Positions 31,882-40,936 of a DNA stretch of 64,000 nt are shown here, one piece after another; position 1 is the stretch's first letter; the number at the start of each line of letters is the position of its first letter. The DNA comes from Caldifarciminota bacterium. Its GTDB lineage: Bacteria > Hydrothermota > UBA3072. The notes beneath the pieces are model-generated. The model did not search any database and was not told the DNA's origin. It worked only from the letters and a program-made list of their open reading frames with translations. Where the stretch lies: positions 37,625 to 101,624 of the forward strand of contig JAFGHJ010000018.1 of the NCBI GenBank assembly GCA_016930175.1, given 5' to 3'. Both the position numbers and the translations under genes were made by a program.

Positions 31882-34800
31882 ATTAAGGGGAAGGACGCTG
31901 ACAGGACAAAAAAGCAGCTTCTAAAAGAACTTGAGAAAGAACGAGCAAAAGTCTCAAGACTTCAAGAAGAACACAAAATTTTAAAAGAAGTAAAAAAAGA
32001 GCTAAAGGCAGAGCGGGATAAATTTGAGTGCATAATTAGCTCTATGTCAGATGGATTGGACATCATCGATAAAAATTACAGGATATGCTTTCAAAATAAG
32101 GTATTAAAAGACAGGTTTGGGGATCTTACAGACAAGGTTTGCTTCGAAGAATACATGAAGCGCCAGTCTCCTTGTGAATTCTGCCTGATAAAAAAAGCTA
32201 TCAAGACAGGAACCACGCAGAAAGTGGAATTAACGGCTCCTGACGACAGGGATTATGAGTTAACATCGATACCTTTCAAAGATATCGATGGAAAAACTAA
32301 GGTGATTGAAATTGTCCGCGACATAACCGAACGGAAAGAAAGGGAAAAAGAATACAAAAATTTAATCAATGGAATGAATGATACTGCTTTCGTTATTAAC
32401 TTTGAAGGAAAATTTGTCGATGTCAATGATACCGCTGTCGAGTTCCTGGGGTATTCAAGAGAGGAACTGCTTACAATGGGACCGACTGATATTGATCCTG
32501 TTCTTTCCGCAAAAGATATAAGGGGGCTCATTGAAGGAATGAAGATGGGCGAAAAGCAGGTCTTTGAAACTGCGCATAAGACTAAATCGGGGGAAGTAAT
32601 TCCTGTCGAAGTCAGCTCGAGCCTGATATCTTATCATGGTAAACCAACGATTTTAAGTATTGCAAGGGATATTCGCGGACGCAAAAAATCAGAAGATGCT
32701 ATTCGAAAAAGCGAAGAACAACTCTCACTAATTTTTAACAACACTTCTGATTTGCAGATACTTTTTTCCGCCGCAGAGGATGGAGAATTCAGGATAGTGA
32801 ACGCAAATAAAACTGCTGTCGAGACCGCCAGAAGATTAGGGTTTGGTGTTTCCAGGGAAGATTTTTTAGGGGAAAATGCAAAGGTAATAGTTAGAAACTT
32901 TCTCAATCCAGTCCAGAGAAGTCCTGAAGAAACCCTTAAAACCTTCGAGCAGGCAGCAGAAACAGGCAAGCCGGTTTTCTACGAAGAGTCCTATGCCTTC
33001 GGAAACAAACGTTACAGCGCAGAAGTCACATTAGCCCCGGTGTTAGATGAAAAAGGGAAATGCACATATTTACTTTGGTCTTCCCACGACATAACCGAAC
33101 GTAAGAAGGTACTGAAAGAACTGCAGGAAAGCGAGGAACGATTTCAGAGGGTAATCGAAAAGCTTCCGCTAGGCATTCTTCTTCACAACCTTGACGGTTC
33201 TATCTTAATGGCAAATAAAGCATCCTGCGAATTGGGAGGATATACAAAAGAGGAACTTCTCAATCTGACAGTGGCGGATCTGGACCCTCAAAGTATATCA
33301 AGAGACGACAGAAAAAAACTCTGGACAAAATTAAAAAAGGGAGGGTCAAGTAGGATAGAATCGGCCGTCAATCGCAAGGACGGCTCTATGTTTCCTGCCG
33401 AAATATACATTAACGCAGTTAACATAAAGGGCACTCCTATGATATTGGCTGCAGTTACTGATACCACAGAACGTAAGAAAACGCTAGAAAAACTTAAGGA
33501 AAGCGAGGAACGATTTCAGGCGGTAATTGAAAATCTCCCTGATGAAATCTTTGTTCATAACCTTGACGGGAAATTCATATTGGTAAATAAAGCATCCTGT
33601 GTAAAGACCGGATATTCAAAAGAAGAACTTTTAGGTATGGAAGTGGAAGATATCGACCATGAAAGCGTCAAAAGAGATGATAGAAAAAACATCTGGGAAA
33701 GACTTCAAAAGAAAGGCGGCTTCGAGCGAATAGAAACCACTCACTATCGTAAAGACGGCTCCTCATATCCGGCTGAAATATACTTCGGCACTGTTACTTT
33801 TAAAGGAAGTCCCATGATAATAGGTATAGCCCATGATATAACCGAGCGCAAGAAGGCAACGGGAGAACTCAAGGAAAGCGAAGAGAGATTTCAAACAGTT
33901 ATTGAGAATCTGCCTCACGGAGTCTGTCTTCACGATCTAGACGGCTATATGACGCTCGTAAATAAAGCCTTATGCAAAATGACGGGTTATTCCGAAAAAG
34001 AACTCTTAAACATGAACGTACAGGAGGTCGACCACGAATGTGCTACCAGAGACGACAGACATAACCTTTGGTTGAAATTAAATAAGGGAGGGCATGACTA
34101 TGTTGAATCTACTCTATATCGAAAAGATGGGTCTGCCTTTCCCGGAGTCATATATCTAAACGCAGTTGATTTGAAAGAGCAACCTATGATTTTAGCAATT
34201 ACGCAAGACATCACCGAGCGCAAGAAGGCAATAGAAAAATTAAAAGAAAGCGAAGAAAGATTTCAAACGATAATCGAAAATCTTCCGCACGCCGTTTCCG
34301 TACATGATCTTGACGGAAACTTTGTATTGGTAAATGAAGCGTTATGCGAACAAACCGGTCATACGAGAGATGAATATATGAAAATGAAAGTAGAGGAGGT
34401 TGACCGTCTCAGCCAGACACGTGACGATAGAAAGAAAATCTGGTTGAAATTGAAAAAAGGCGGCCATACTCATTTTGAATCGAGACTCTCCTGTAAAAAC
34501 GGATCCGGCTATCCGGTTGAAATATATATCAACTCTATTACTCTTGAAGGCAAACCCATGATATTAGCTATTGCCCAGGACATCTCAGACAGAAAGAAAG
34601 CACTGGAAAGTCTACAGAAAAGCGAAGAAAAGTATAGAAACCTGTACGAAAGCATGATAGAAGCTTTCTCGCGCACCGATATGAAAGGCAACATAATTGA
34701 ATTCAATAAACAATATTTAGATATGCTCGGATATACCGGGGATGAGATAAAAAATTTGAAGTATACCGATTTAACTCCGGAAAAATGGCACGAAATGGAA

Positions 34801-36111
34801 GCTAAAATAATAAATAACCAGATTATCAAAAGAGGATACTCTGACGTTTATGAAAAGGAATACATAAGAAAGGACGGTACTTTATTTCCTGTAGAGCTAA
34901 GGGTTTTTTTACTCAAGGATGATGACGGCAAACCGAACGGCATGTGGGCGATTGTGCGCGATATAACCGAGCGAAAGAAAATAGAGGAAGAGTTACGAAA
35001 AATAGAGCGTCTTGAATCACTTGGTATTCTTGCCGGAGGCATTGCTCACGATTTCAACAATCTTTTGACCGGAATACTTGGGAACCTTTCACTCGCTCAA
35101 ATGACAGAGGGAGAAGATTTTAATAATATATTAGAAGAAGCCAAACAGGCATCCATCCAGGCTAAAAACTTAACCCGACAGCTTCTCACATTTTCAAAAG
35201 GCGGAGAACCCATCAAGGGAAAAGTCTCTATAGAAGATATAATCCGAGAATCTTCAGAATTCAGCCTGCATGGTTCAAATGTTAGATGTGAATTCGATTT
35301 CGCAGAAGATTTATGGAAAGTAGAAGTTGATAAGGGGCAAATGTCTCAGGTCATAGACAATCTTGTAATAAATTCAAATCAGGCGATGCCAGAGGGCGGA
35401 AAGATACATATACAAGCCCAGAATATTACCCTCCAGAAAGAAAATTTACTATATCTTCCGGAAGGCAAATACGTAAAAATAACTCTCCGGGATGAAGGAA
35501 TCGGGGTGCCTGAAGAATATCTTTCGAAAATATTCGACCCATACTTTTCTACAAAGCAGGAAGGAAGTGGGTTAGGCCTTGCAACAGTATATTCTATTAT
35601 TCAGAAACATGAAGGTTATATCACAGTACAATCTAAAGTGGGCGAAGGAACCACCTTTTTTATCTATCTTCCGGCGTTAGAAGAGAAAATATCGGAGAAA
35701 GGAGATAAAAAGGCGAGCAGACGGGCTCTAAAAGGTGAAGGCAGAATACTAGTAATGGACGATGAAAAAATAGTCCGTAAAGCTGTTGGGGGAATGTTGA
35801 GAAGACTGGGATATACAGTAGAGTTTGCCGAAAACGGAGAGGAAGCTATATTTAAATATAAAGAAGCCAAGAATTCAAAAAAGCCCTTTAATGCAGTTAT
35901 TCTTGATTTAACAGTACCCGGCGGAATGGGAGGCAAAAAGACGATAGAGAAGCTACTAAAGATTGATCCAAATGTGAAGGCTATAGTTTCCAGCGGATAT
36001 TCCACAGATCCGGTAATGGCTAACTATAAAAAACACGGATTTAAAGCTGTAGTAGCAAAACCCTTTGACCTTAAAGAACTGAATGAAGCAATTAAAGAGG
36101 TTCTGGAGTAA
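31882..36111 (+). CDS. Multi-PAS hybrid histidine kinase, probable AUU start
   Basis: 1,409 aa if translation begins at ATT 31882, which lies five bases after AGGAGG. The track ATG at 32044 falls inside a coiled-coil/PAS segment and no ATG, GTG or TTG lies between. Order: N-terminal coiled coil, about eight PAS domains with S-boxes ending DITERKK, HisKA (LGILAGGIAHDFNN, phospho-His about 1056), HATPase (NLVINSNQAMPEGG, GSGLGLATVYSI) and a C-terminal receiver (VILDLTVPGG, phospho-Asp about 1342). PAS copies 4-7 are tandem duplications of about 375 bp. No output regulator is adjacent. The signal is unknown and probably cytosolic, as no membrane helix is present. Confidence 0.88.
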   Translation: MKGKDADRTKKQLLKELEKERAKVSRLQEEHKILKEVKKELKAERDKFECIISSMSDGLDIIDKNYRICFQNKVLKDRFGDLTDKVCFEEYMKRQSPCEFCLIKKAIKTGTTQKVELTAPDDRDYELTSIPFKDIDGKTKVIEIVRDITERKEREKEYKNLINGMNDTAFVINFEGKFVDVNDTAVEFLGYSREELLTMGPTDIDPVLSAKDIRGLIEGMKMGEKQVFETAHKTKSGEVIPVEVSSSLISYHGKPTILSIARDIRGRKKSEDAIRKSEEQLSLIFNNTSDLQILFSAAEDGEFRIVNANKTAVETARRLGFGVSREDFLGENAKVIVRNFLNPVQRSPEETLKTFEQAAETGKPVFYEESYAFGNKRYSAEVTLAPVLDEKGKCTYLLWSSHDITERKKVLKELQESEERFQRVIEKLPLGILLHNLDGSILMANKASCELGGYTKEELLNLTVADLDPQSISRDDRKKLWTKLKKGGSSRIESAVNRKDGSMFPAEIYINAVNIKGTPMILAAVTDTTERKKTLEKLKESEERFQAVIENLPDEIFVHNLDGKFILVNKASCVKTGYSKEELLGMEVEDIDHESVKRDDRKNIWERLQKKGGFERIETTHYRKDGSSYPAEIYFGTVTFKGSPMIIGIAHDITERKKATGELKESEERFQTVIENLPHGVCLHDLDGYMTLVNKALCKMTGYSEKELLNMNVQEVDHECATRDDRHNLWLKLNKGGHDYVESTLYRKDGSAFPGVIYLNAVDLKEQPMILAITQDITERKKAIEKLKESEERFQTIIENLPHAVSVHDLDGNFVLVNEALCEQTGHTRDEYMKMKVEEVDRLSQTRDDRKKIWLKLKKGGHTHFESRLSCKNGSGYPVEIYINSITLEGKPMILAIAQDISDRKKALESLQKSEEKYRNLYESMIEAFSRTDMKGNIIEFNKQYLDMLGYTGDEIKNLKYTDLTPEKWHEMEAKIINNQIIKRGYSDVYEKEYIRKDGTLFPVELRVFLLKDDDGKPNGMWAIVRDITERKKIEEELRKIERLESLGILAGGIAHDFNNLLTGILGNLSLAQMTEGEDFNNILEEAKQASIQAKNLTRQLLTFSKGGEPIKGKVSIEDIIRESSEFSLHGSNVRCEFDFAEDLWKVEVDKGQMSQVIDNLVINSNQAMPEGGKIHIQAQNITLQKENLLYLPEGKYVKITLRDEGIGVPEEYLSKIFDPYFSTKQEGSGLGLATVYSIIQKHEGYITVQSKVGEGTTFFIYLPALEEKISEKGDKKASRRALKGEGRILVMDDEKIVRKAVGGMLRRLGYTVEFAENGEEAIFKYKEAKNSKKPFNAVILDLTVPGGMGGKKTIEKLLKIDPNVKAIVSSGYSTDPVMANYKKHGFKAVVAKPFDLKELNEAIKEVLE
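33127..34620 (+). repeat. Tandem PAS-encoding repeats (about 375 bp)
   Basis: Four consecutive units begin gaaagcgaggaacgatttca or its close variants at about 33127, 33505, 33880 and 34249. Each encodes ESEERFQ, a PAS core with RDDR and RKDGS motifs, and an ITERKKA end. Confidence 0.8.
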
Positions 36112-36189
36112 AAAAAAGAGATCCAAAAACTTCTTATAGCTACACTCCTAATCTTGCAGAAATTTAATTTACACTTATATTTTAAGACC

Positions 36190-37833
36190 ATGAGGAAAAT
36201 TATCCCGTTAACTTTAATTATATTACAAATACCGCTGTTTTTATCCTCCGCCACTTTTTATCTGGACCCCCAAGAAGGAAGTATGGTAAATGACGGAAGT
36301 TCCGAACACCCATGGACAACTGTTCAGGAAGTTCTCGATTCCAATCTTGTCGAAACCTACGCACCTGTTAATTATCCATACAGCGAGGGCGACCCTTTAA
36401 TGCTTGTAAATGAAGGCGCACCGGTAAAAGCAGGAGATACTTTAATCTGTAGGACAGGTCATTACGGGCCACTTCACATATCGAGAAAATTCAATAACGA
36501 TTATATTACTATCCGCGCGGAAGAAAATAACATCCCTACTTTCAAAAATATTCGTTTTTCCGGAGCAAGATACTGGCATCTCAAGGGTCTTACCGTAACA
36601 CCTTCAAGCGCCCCCGAATACGAAAACACTACACTAATGTCTATCGAATGGCATAATTGGTCCGGGCCTTCCACCTACATAATAGTAGAAGACTGCGATT
36701 TATATTCGGTCGAAGATGCCTCCTCGTGGTCCGCCGAAGACTGGGACGAGTTATCATGCACCGCAATTTCCTGTCAGGGTAAACATGTAATTATACGGAA
36801 CAACAACTGCAAAAATGTAAATTTCGGCATCTCTTCAAGTAACGATTCCTGCCTGGTGGAATACAATACAGTAGAAAATTTTGCCGGTGACGGACTCAGA
36901 GGCTTAGGCAATTACAACACCTTCCAGTATAACATAGTAAGAAATTCATACGACGTTAACGCCAATCACGACGACGGGTTTCAATCATGGTCAGTAGGAG
37001 AAGGCGGGGTTGGCACTGATACTGTATGGGGCGTGATCTTAAGAGGCAACACAATCATAAATTACGAAGACCCCAACCAGCCCCACAGAGGTACCTTACA
37101 GGGAATCGGCTGTTTCGATGGATTTTACGCCGATTGGATTGTCGAAAACAACGTTGTTGTTGTCAATCATTACCACGGAATAACTTTAAGCGGGGCGGTC
37201 AACTGCCGTATAATCAATAACACAGTGGCAGATAGAGACACAACAGACTCAGATATAAGCCCCTGGATAAGAGTCGGAAACCATAAGGACGGTTCCGCAA
37301 GTGTCGGCTGCGTAATCAGAAACAATATTTATTACAGGTCTTTATCGATCGATTCGCCGCAAACAGAAGACCACAACTTAAGGGTAAGAGATTATGACAG
37401 TAACTTCGTGAATTTCGGACAGTTCGACCTTCGTCTAAAAGAAGGAAGCCCCGCAATTGACGCGGGCGCAAGTGAACTTGCACCGTCGATAGACATAAGG
37501 GGAATTTCACGCCCCCAGGGGTCTTTGTACGATATAGGGGCTTACGAATATACGACTGACGAAGAGAGTAACTTTTTTAGCCCCTTAAGTATCTATCCCA
37601 ATCCTTTCAACACTTTCACAGATATAACTTTTACCCTGCACACGTACGGAGACGTTCGCCTCGAAATATATAACTCTTCAGGCTCAAAAATCAAAGAATT
37701 TGCCGATTACAGCATGACTCCGCAGATGTATCATTATACTTTTTACAGGGAAAACTTCCCAAGCGGCGTTTATTTTATATATTTGAAAGTCAACAATCAG
37801 ATCGCAGCGGAAAAAGTTATTTTGATTAAATAG
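36190..37833 (+). CDS. Secreted right-handed beta-helix protein with type A sorting domain
   Basis: 547 aa from ATG 36190, which begins a clean signal peptide (MRKIIPLTLIILQIPLFLSS); the track start 12 codons earlier would bury it. The body has parallel beta-helix (PbH1/pectate-lyase-like) repeats such as VIIRNNNCKNVNFGI, SCLVEYNTVENF and YNTFQYNIVRNS, as in polysaccharide lyases. The last 80 residues are a type A sorting domain (LSIYPNPFNTFTDITF, GVYFIYLKVNNQ). It is predicted to be surface-exposed and to act on a polysaccharide, but catalytic residues are not evident. Confidence 0.85.
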   Translation: MRKIIPLTLIILQIPLFLSSATFYLDPQEGSMVNDGSSEHPWTTVQEVLDSNLVETYAPVNYPYSEGDPLMLVNEGAPVKAGDTLICRTGHYGPLHISRKFNNDYITIRAEENNIPTFKNIRFSGARYWHLKGLTVTPSSAPEYENTTLMSIEWHNWSGPSTYIIVEDCDLYSVEDASSWSAEDWDELSCTAISCQGKHVIIRNNNCKNVNFGISSSNDSCLVEYNTVENFAGDGLRGLGNYNTFQYNIVRNSYDVNANHDDGFQSWSVGEGGVGTDTVWGVILRGNTIINYEDPNQPHRGTLQGIGCFDGFYADWIVENNVVVVNHYHGITLSGAVNCRIINNTVADRDTTDSDISPWIRVGNHKDGSASVGCVIRNNIYYRSLSIDSPQTEDHNLRVRDYDSNFVNFGQFDLRLKEGSPAIDAGASELAPSIDIRGISRPQGSLYDIGAYEYTTDEESNFFSPLSIYPNPFNTFTDITFTLHTYGDVRLEIYNSSGSKIKEFADYSMTPQMYHYTFYRENFPSGVYFIYLKVNNQIAAEKVILIK

Positions 37834-38025
37834 TAATAATCAAGAAAAACAAAAAATCACACGATTAAAAAAGACAGTTTTGCAAATATATCGGCTCACC
37901 GATACATCAAAAACTAAACCCAACAAACTTACAACGCCGCAAAGCCCAAAAAGCTGATTGAAACACAAAGAACGGGAAATTTTTTTCGATTTTCCCATTC
38001 GCCAATCAAATAAGCCCTTCCGAGC

Positions 38026-38244
38026 CTATAGTCCTTCAGTCAGTTTCGAAATTTTTACTTTTAAGGCTTTAGAGACTTTCTGGATGTTCGCGAGGGTAAT
38101 ATTTTTTTCACCCCTCTCTATCATCCCGATATAAGTACGATGGACACCGGCTTTCTCCGCAAGAACTTCCTGCGAATAACCCAGCTTCTTTCTCTCTTCT
38201 CTTACCTTCTTTCCGAACTTTACTAAAATTTCTCGCTTTTTCAT
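38026..38244 (-). CDS. XRE-family helix-turn-helix regulator
   Basis: 72 aa from ATG 38244; the track's TTG three codons earlier has no site. One HTH_3 domain fills the protein: KVREERKKLGYSQEVLAEKA, GVHRTYIGMIERGEKNITLA, then IQKVSKALKVKISKL. Small stand-alone XRE proteins of this kind resemble restriction-modification controller (C) proteins, but no methylase or nuclease is adjacent. Confidence 0.9.
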   Translation of the reverse strand: MKKREILVKFGKKVREERKKLGYSQEVLAEKAGVHRTYIGMIERGEKNITLANIQKVSKALKVKISKLTEGL

Positions 38245-38334
38245 GGTAAGCAATATATAGGAAAACTATAAAAAAATCTACATACTAAAAGTAGCTTTTT
38301 ACTGATTTTTAGCTGGGCTCGCGAAGACCGCTGC

Positions 38335-38362
38335 TTGACAAACAATCAAAATACACTATAAT
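38335..38362 (+). promoter_or_regulatory. Consensus promoter for receiver protein
   Basis: CTTGACA context: TTGACA (38335-38340), 16 nt, TATAAT (38357-38362). A second TATAAT follows at 38372. Divergent from the XRE gene, which might therefore regulate it. Confidence 0.65.
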
Positions 38363-38395
38363 TATACGCACTATAATTGCTAAGATTAAGGAGAT

Positions 38396-38755
38396 TTGAG
38401 GATTTTGAAAAAAATATTGATTGTTGGCAGTGATTTAAAAGATACTCAGAAATTAGGGAATTGTATTAAAAGTAATTTCGAGGTTTACTCCTCATACCTG
38501 GAGGAAGGTGCTTTGGGTTTGTGTTTGGCGAAAAATTTCGACCTTATTATTATCAATTACTCGTTAAAAGATGCCAGGTGTATAACACTCATCAAGAAGG
38601 TAAAGGAAGTCCAGCCTGACATAAAAATCATCCTTATCTCGGGTTGTAAGATTCCTGACGAAGGGAAAATCAGACGATTAGGCATCGACGCCTTTATAGG
38701 AAAACCATTCAAAATGAATTTTTTGAAAGAAATTATCGATCTGATTCTGGGTTAA
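38396..38755 (+). CDS. Single-domain receiver-like protein lacking the phospho-Asp
   Basis: 119 aa, TTG start (38396, or 38405) behind AAGGAG. It is a CheY-like fold with ILIVGSDLKD at the start, FDLIIINYSLKDA in strand 3, and IKIILISGCK and FIGKPFKMNF carrying the conserved Lys103. The phospho-acceptor position 54 is Asn instead of Asp, and the N-terminal acidic pair is reduced. It is therefore a pseudo-receiver that may act without phosphorylation. The partner is unknown. Confidence 0.8.
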   Translation: MRILKKILIVGSDLKDTQKLGNCIKSNFEVYSSYLEEGALGLCLAKNFDLIIINYSLKDARCITLIKKVKEVQPDIKIILISGCKIPDEGKIRRLGIDAFIGKPFKMNFLKEIIDLILG

Positions 38756-38795
38756 GAGAAATACTAAAACAAAAAACCGGTTTCCGCTTTTTTAC

Positions 38796-38823
38796 TTGAC
38801 ATCGTCCAAATAATCCATAATTT
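38796..38823 (+). promoter_or_regulatory. Promoter for YetF-like gene
   Basis: CTTGACA context: TTGACA (38796-38801), 16 nt, TAATTT (38818-38823). The ATG is at 38832, so the message is nearly leaderless. Confidence 0.5.
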
Positions 38824-38831
38824 CATTGATA

Positions 38832-39323
38832 ATGATTAAACTTATAAGTTCCGGAGAGATATTGGAAGTAATTATTCGCACCGCAATCATTTTTCTTGTG
38901 GCTTTTATAATAATACGAATTAGGGGGAGAAAACAGTTAGCTCAACTTACTCTCTTCGACATACTAATAGTAATAGCTCTAGGCTCTGCGGTAGGAGATG
39001 TAATGATTTATCCTGAAGAAGTTGTATCCCTCCTTCGTTCCATAATAGCCATATGTACCATCGCCGTATTAATTCATGTATTTGAATATTTAGCCTGCAG
39101 AGCACCTAAAAAAATAACGAAAATAATTTACGGAGATTCTGCGATCATAATCAAAAACGGAAAACTAATCAAGAAAAATTTTGCTAAAACAAACCTCACG
39201 GAAGACCAATTAAGGGCAAAATTAAGAGAAAAAAATATACAGTATTATTCCGAAGCAAAAGTCGTACGCCTCGAACCCGACGGCGGGCTGAGCGTACAGA
39301 GAAAAAGAAACGACAAAAAATAA
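38832..39323 (+). CDS. DUF421/YetF-family membrane protein
   Basis: 163 aa from ATG 38832; the track's TTG two codons earlier is unlikely. Three N-terminal helices (VIIRTAIIFLVAFIIIRI, DILIVIALGSAVGDVMIYP, SIIAICTIAVLIHVFEYL) and a C-terminal soluble domain (LTEDQLRAKLREKNIQ, KVVRLEPDGGLSVQ). It contains the GRKQLAQLTLFDILIVIALG signature of YetF/YcaP-type proteins. Function unknown. Short predicted leader. Confidence 0.9.
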   Translation: MIKLISSGEILEVIIRTAIIFLVAFIIIRIRGRKQLAQLTLFDILIVIALGSAVGDVMIYPEEVVSLLRSIIAICTIAVLIHVFEYLACRAPKKITKIIYGDSAIIIKNGKLIKKNFAKTNLTEDQLRAKLREKNIQYYSEAKVVRLEPDGGLSVQRKRNDKK

Positions 39324-39486
39324 TAAATAGAAACCAGAATCCAGAAGCAAGAAGTTAGAATTCCAACCCACAACACAACCAGAAACAACGAATTAAACGA
39401 ATAGCACGAATTGTTTTTTACTCGAAACTCTAGTTAATAACGAACCAAGCACTGCGAACTAAGAACAAAGACCTAACATCTGCTCT

Positions 39487-40239
39487 CTACTTCCCATGTT
39501 TCAGCAACCACTCATATATCTCGCTGTGTTCATAAATTTTATGAATGGAATGCCCCTGCCCTTTAAGCTTTGAATATCTCACCCTACCCCCGGCTTCCCT
39601 TAAAGCATTAACCATTTTCTCGGTTTCTGTTGGGGATACAACCCTATCATTTGCCCCATGAAAAGCCCAGACCGACAGATTTTTCATTGCCTTAATATTC
39701 TTCGTACTCCACCCCCCGCACATAGGAATAGCTGCCGCAAAATACTCCGGGTGTTTTATTGCCAATGCCCAAACTCCGGAACCACCCATACTCATACCCG
39801 TAAGGTAAATTCTCCTCCTGTCGATCCTGTACTTATTCGACAAACTCTTGTATAATGAAGGGAACCACTCATCCGTACTCCAAATCCTATCCGGAGGACA
39901 CTGCGGCGACACGATAATGAATGGAAAATTCCACCCCTTGCTTACGAGATAAGGCGGACCGTACTTCTTCAATTTCTCCAAATTGTACCCTCGACATGAT
40001 TTACCGTGAAGATATACTAAAAGAGGCCATTCCCTGGAAGGATTTCTCCCGTAATCCTTTGGCAAGTACAGAAGATATCTGTAAGAAATATTGTCGTCTG
40101 CTACGACCATACCGGTATTCCGATAAGACTGACCAGCGCCGGCAAAATTCGGATTAATACAGGAAAACAAAAACAAAAAAAGAACAACAGATAATTTTCT
40201 TATTACAACTGCACAACTCGAGCTGCTATCTATGTTCAT
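39487..40239 (-). CDS. Secreted esterase of the PHB-depolymerase-like alpha/beta hydrolase type
   Basis: 250 aa with a signal sequence (VVLFLFLFSCINPNFAGA, possibly a lipobox at FSC). It has the oxyanion strand WPLLVYLHGKS, nucleophile elbow GMSMGG, acid in AFHGANDRVV and His in GQGHSIHKIYE. The layout fits feruloyl-esterase/PHB-depolymerase-like hydrolases. Its start overlaps the stop of the upstream GNAT gene by 14 nt, so the two form an operon. Confidence 0.87.
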   Translation of the reverse strand: MNIDSSSSCAVVIRKLSVVLFLFLFSCINPNFAGAGQSYRNTGMVVADDNISYRYLLYLPKDYGRNPSREWPLLVYLHGKSCRGYNLEKLKKYGPPYLVSKGWNFPFIIVSPQCPPDRIWSTDEWFPSLYKSLSNKYRIDRRRIYLTGMSMGGSGVWALAIKHPEYFAAAIPMCGGWSTKNIKAMKNLSVWAFHGANDRVVSPTETEKMVNALREAGGRVRYSKLKGQGHSIHKIYEHSEIYEWLLKHGK

Positions 40240-40789
40240 TTTCCTCTTTCCACTCTTTTCTCAGAACACCGTAAATTACAAGATCCTCATACTTACCACT
40301 TTTAGGAACATGCTTCTTTAGAAAACCCTCTTTTTTCATTCCTATCTTACGCATTACTCTTCCCGAAGAAGGATTCCTGGCAAAATGAGATGAAGTAATT
40401 TTATGCAACAACAATTGGTTAAAGCCATAATCCAAAACAGCTCTTGAGCCTTCCGTACAATAGCCTTGATTCCAATACTCTCTTCCTATCCAATAACCTA
40501 ATTCTCCCCTATTAAAACCCTTATCGATAATTAATCCAATTGCTCCGATTAATTCCTGCGTTGCTTTCAAGATAACTGCTAAATGCACGCATTCTCCAGA
40601 CTCAAATTTAATTCGACTGCTTGATATCCATTCTTCTGCCATTCCTTTTTCGTATGGATGAGGAATATTCGTTGTTGTATCCGCAATTTCTTTATCTCCG
40701 GCTAACTCTCTCACCCTCTCTGCATCCGACAAATCTAATAATCTCAGCAAAAGTCTTTCTGTCTCAAGCTTCAGGGTTTCTTTTTTCAC
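40226..40789 (-). CDS. RimJ/RimL-type GNAT acetyltransferase
   Basis: 187 aa: ETERLLLRLLDLSDAERV at the start, GYWIGREYWNQGYCTEGSRA and ARNPSSGRVMRKIGMKKEG toward the end, all hallmarks of the RimJ/RimL group. It acetylates N-terminal or other amino groups; the substrate is unknown. Read from a minus promoter divergent from the 40937 gene. Confidence 0.92.
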   Translation of the reverse strand: MKKETLKLETERLLLRLLDLSDAERVRELAGDKEIADTTTNIPHPYEKGMAEEWISSSRIKFESGECVHLAVILKATQELIGAIGLIIDKGFNRGELGYWIGREYWNQGYCTEGSRAVLDYGFNQLLLHKITSSHFARNPSSGRVMRKIGMKKEGFLKKHVPKSGKYEDLVIYGVLRKEWKEENEHR

Positions 40790-40831
40790 TTTTAACCTCT
40801 ACACAAATCACCAAACCTAGTTCTTTTAAAA

Positions 40832-40859
40832 ACCGTACTGGAAAAAGGTTAAATGTCAA
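40832..40859 (-). promoter_or_regulatory. Promoter for GNAT-esterase operon
   Basis: Minus strand TTGACA (40859-40854), 16 nt, TACGGT (40837-40832), about 40 nt before the ATG. Confidence 0.5.
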
Positions 40860-40882
40860 GGGGTTATGTTTTGGTTTTCCCC

Positions 40883-40911
40883 TTGACTTATTGGCAGGGA
40901 ATCTTTAGAAT
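40883..40911 (+). promoter_or_regulatory. Promoter for propeller lipoprotein
   Basis: CCTTGACT context: TTGACT (40883-40888), 17 nt, TAGAAT (40906-40911), 26 nt before the GTG start. It lies inside the longer track ORF and so argues against that start. Confidence 0.6.
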
Positions 40912-40936
40912 TAAAGAAATCAATCTGGAGGTAAAC

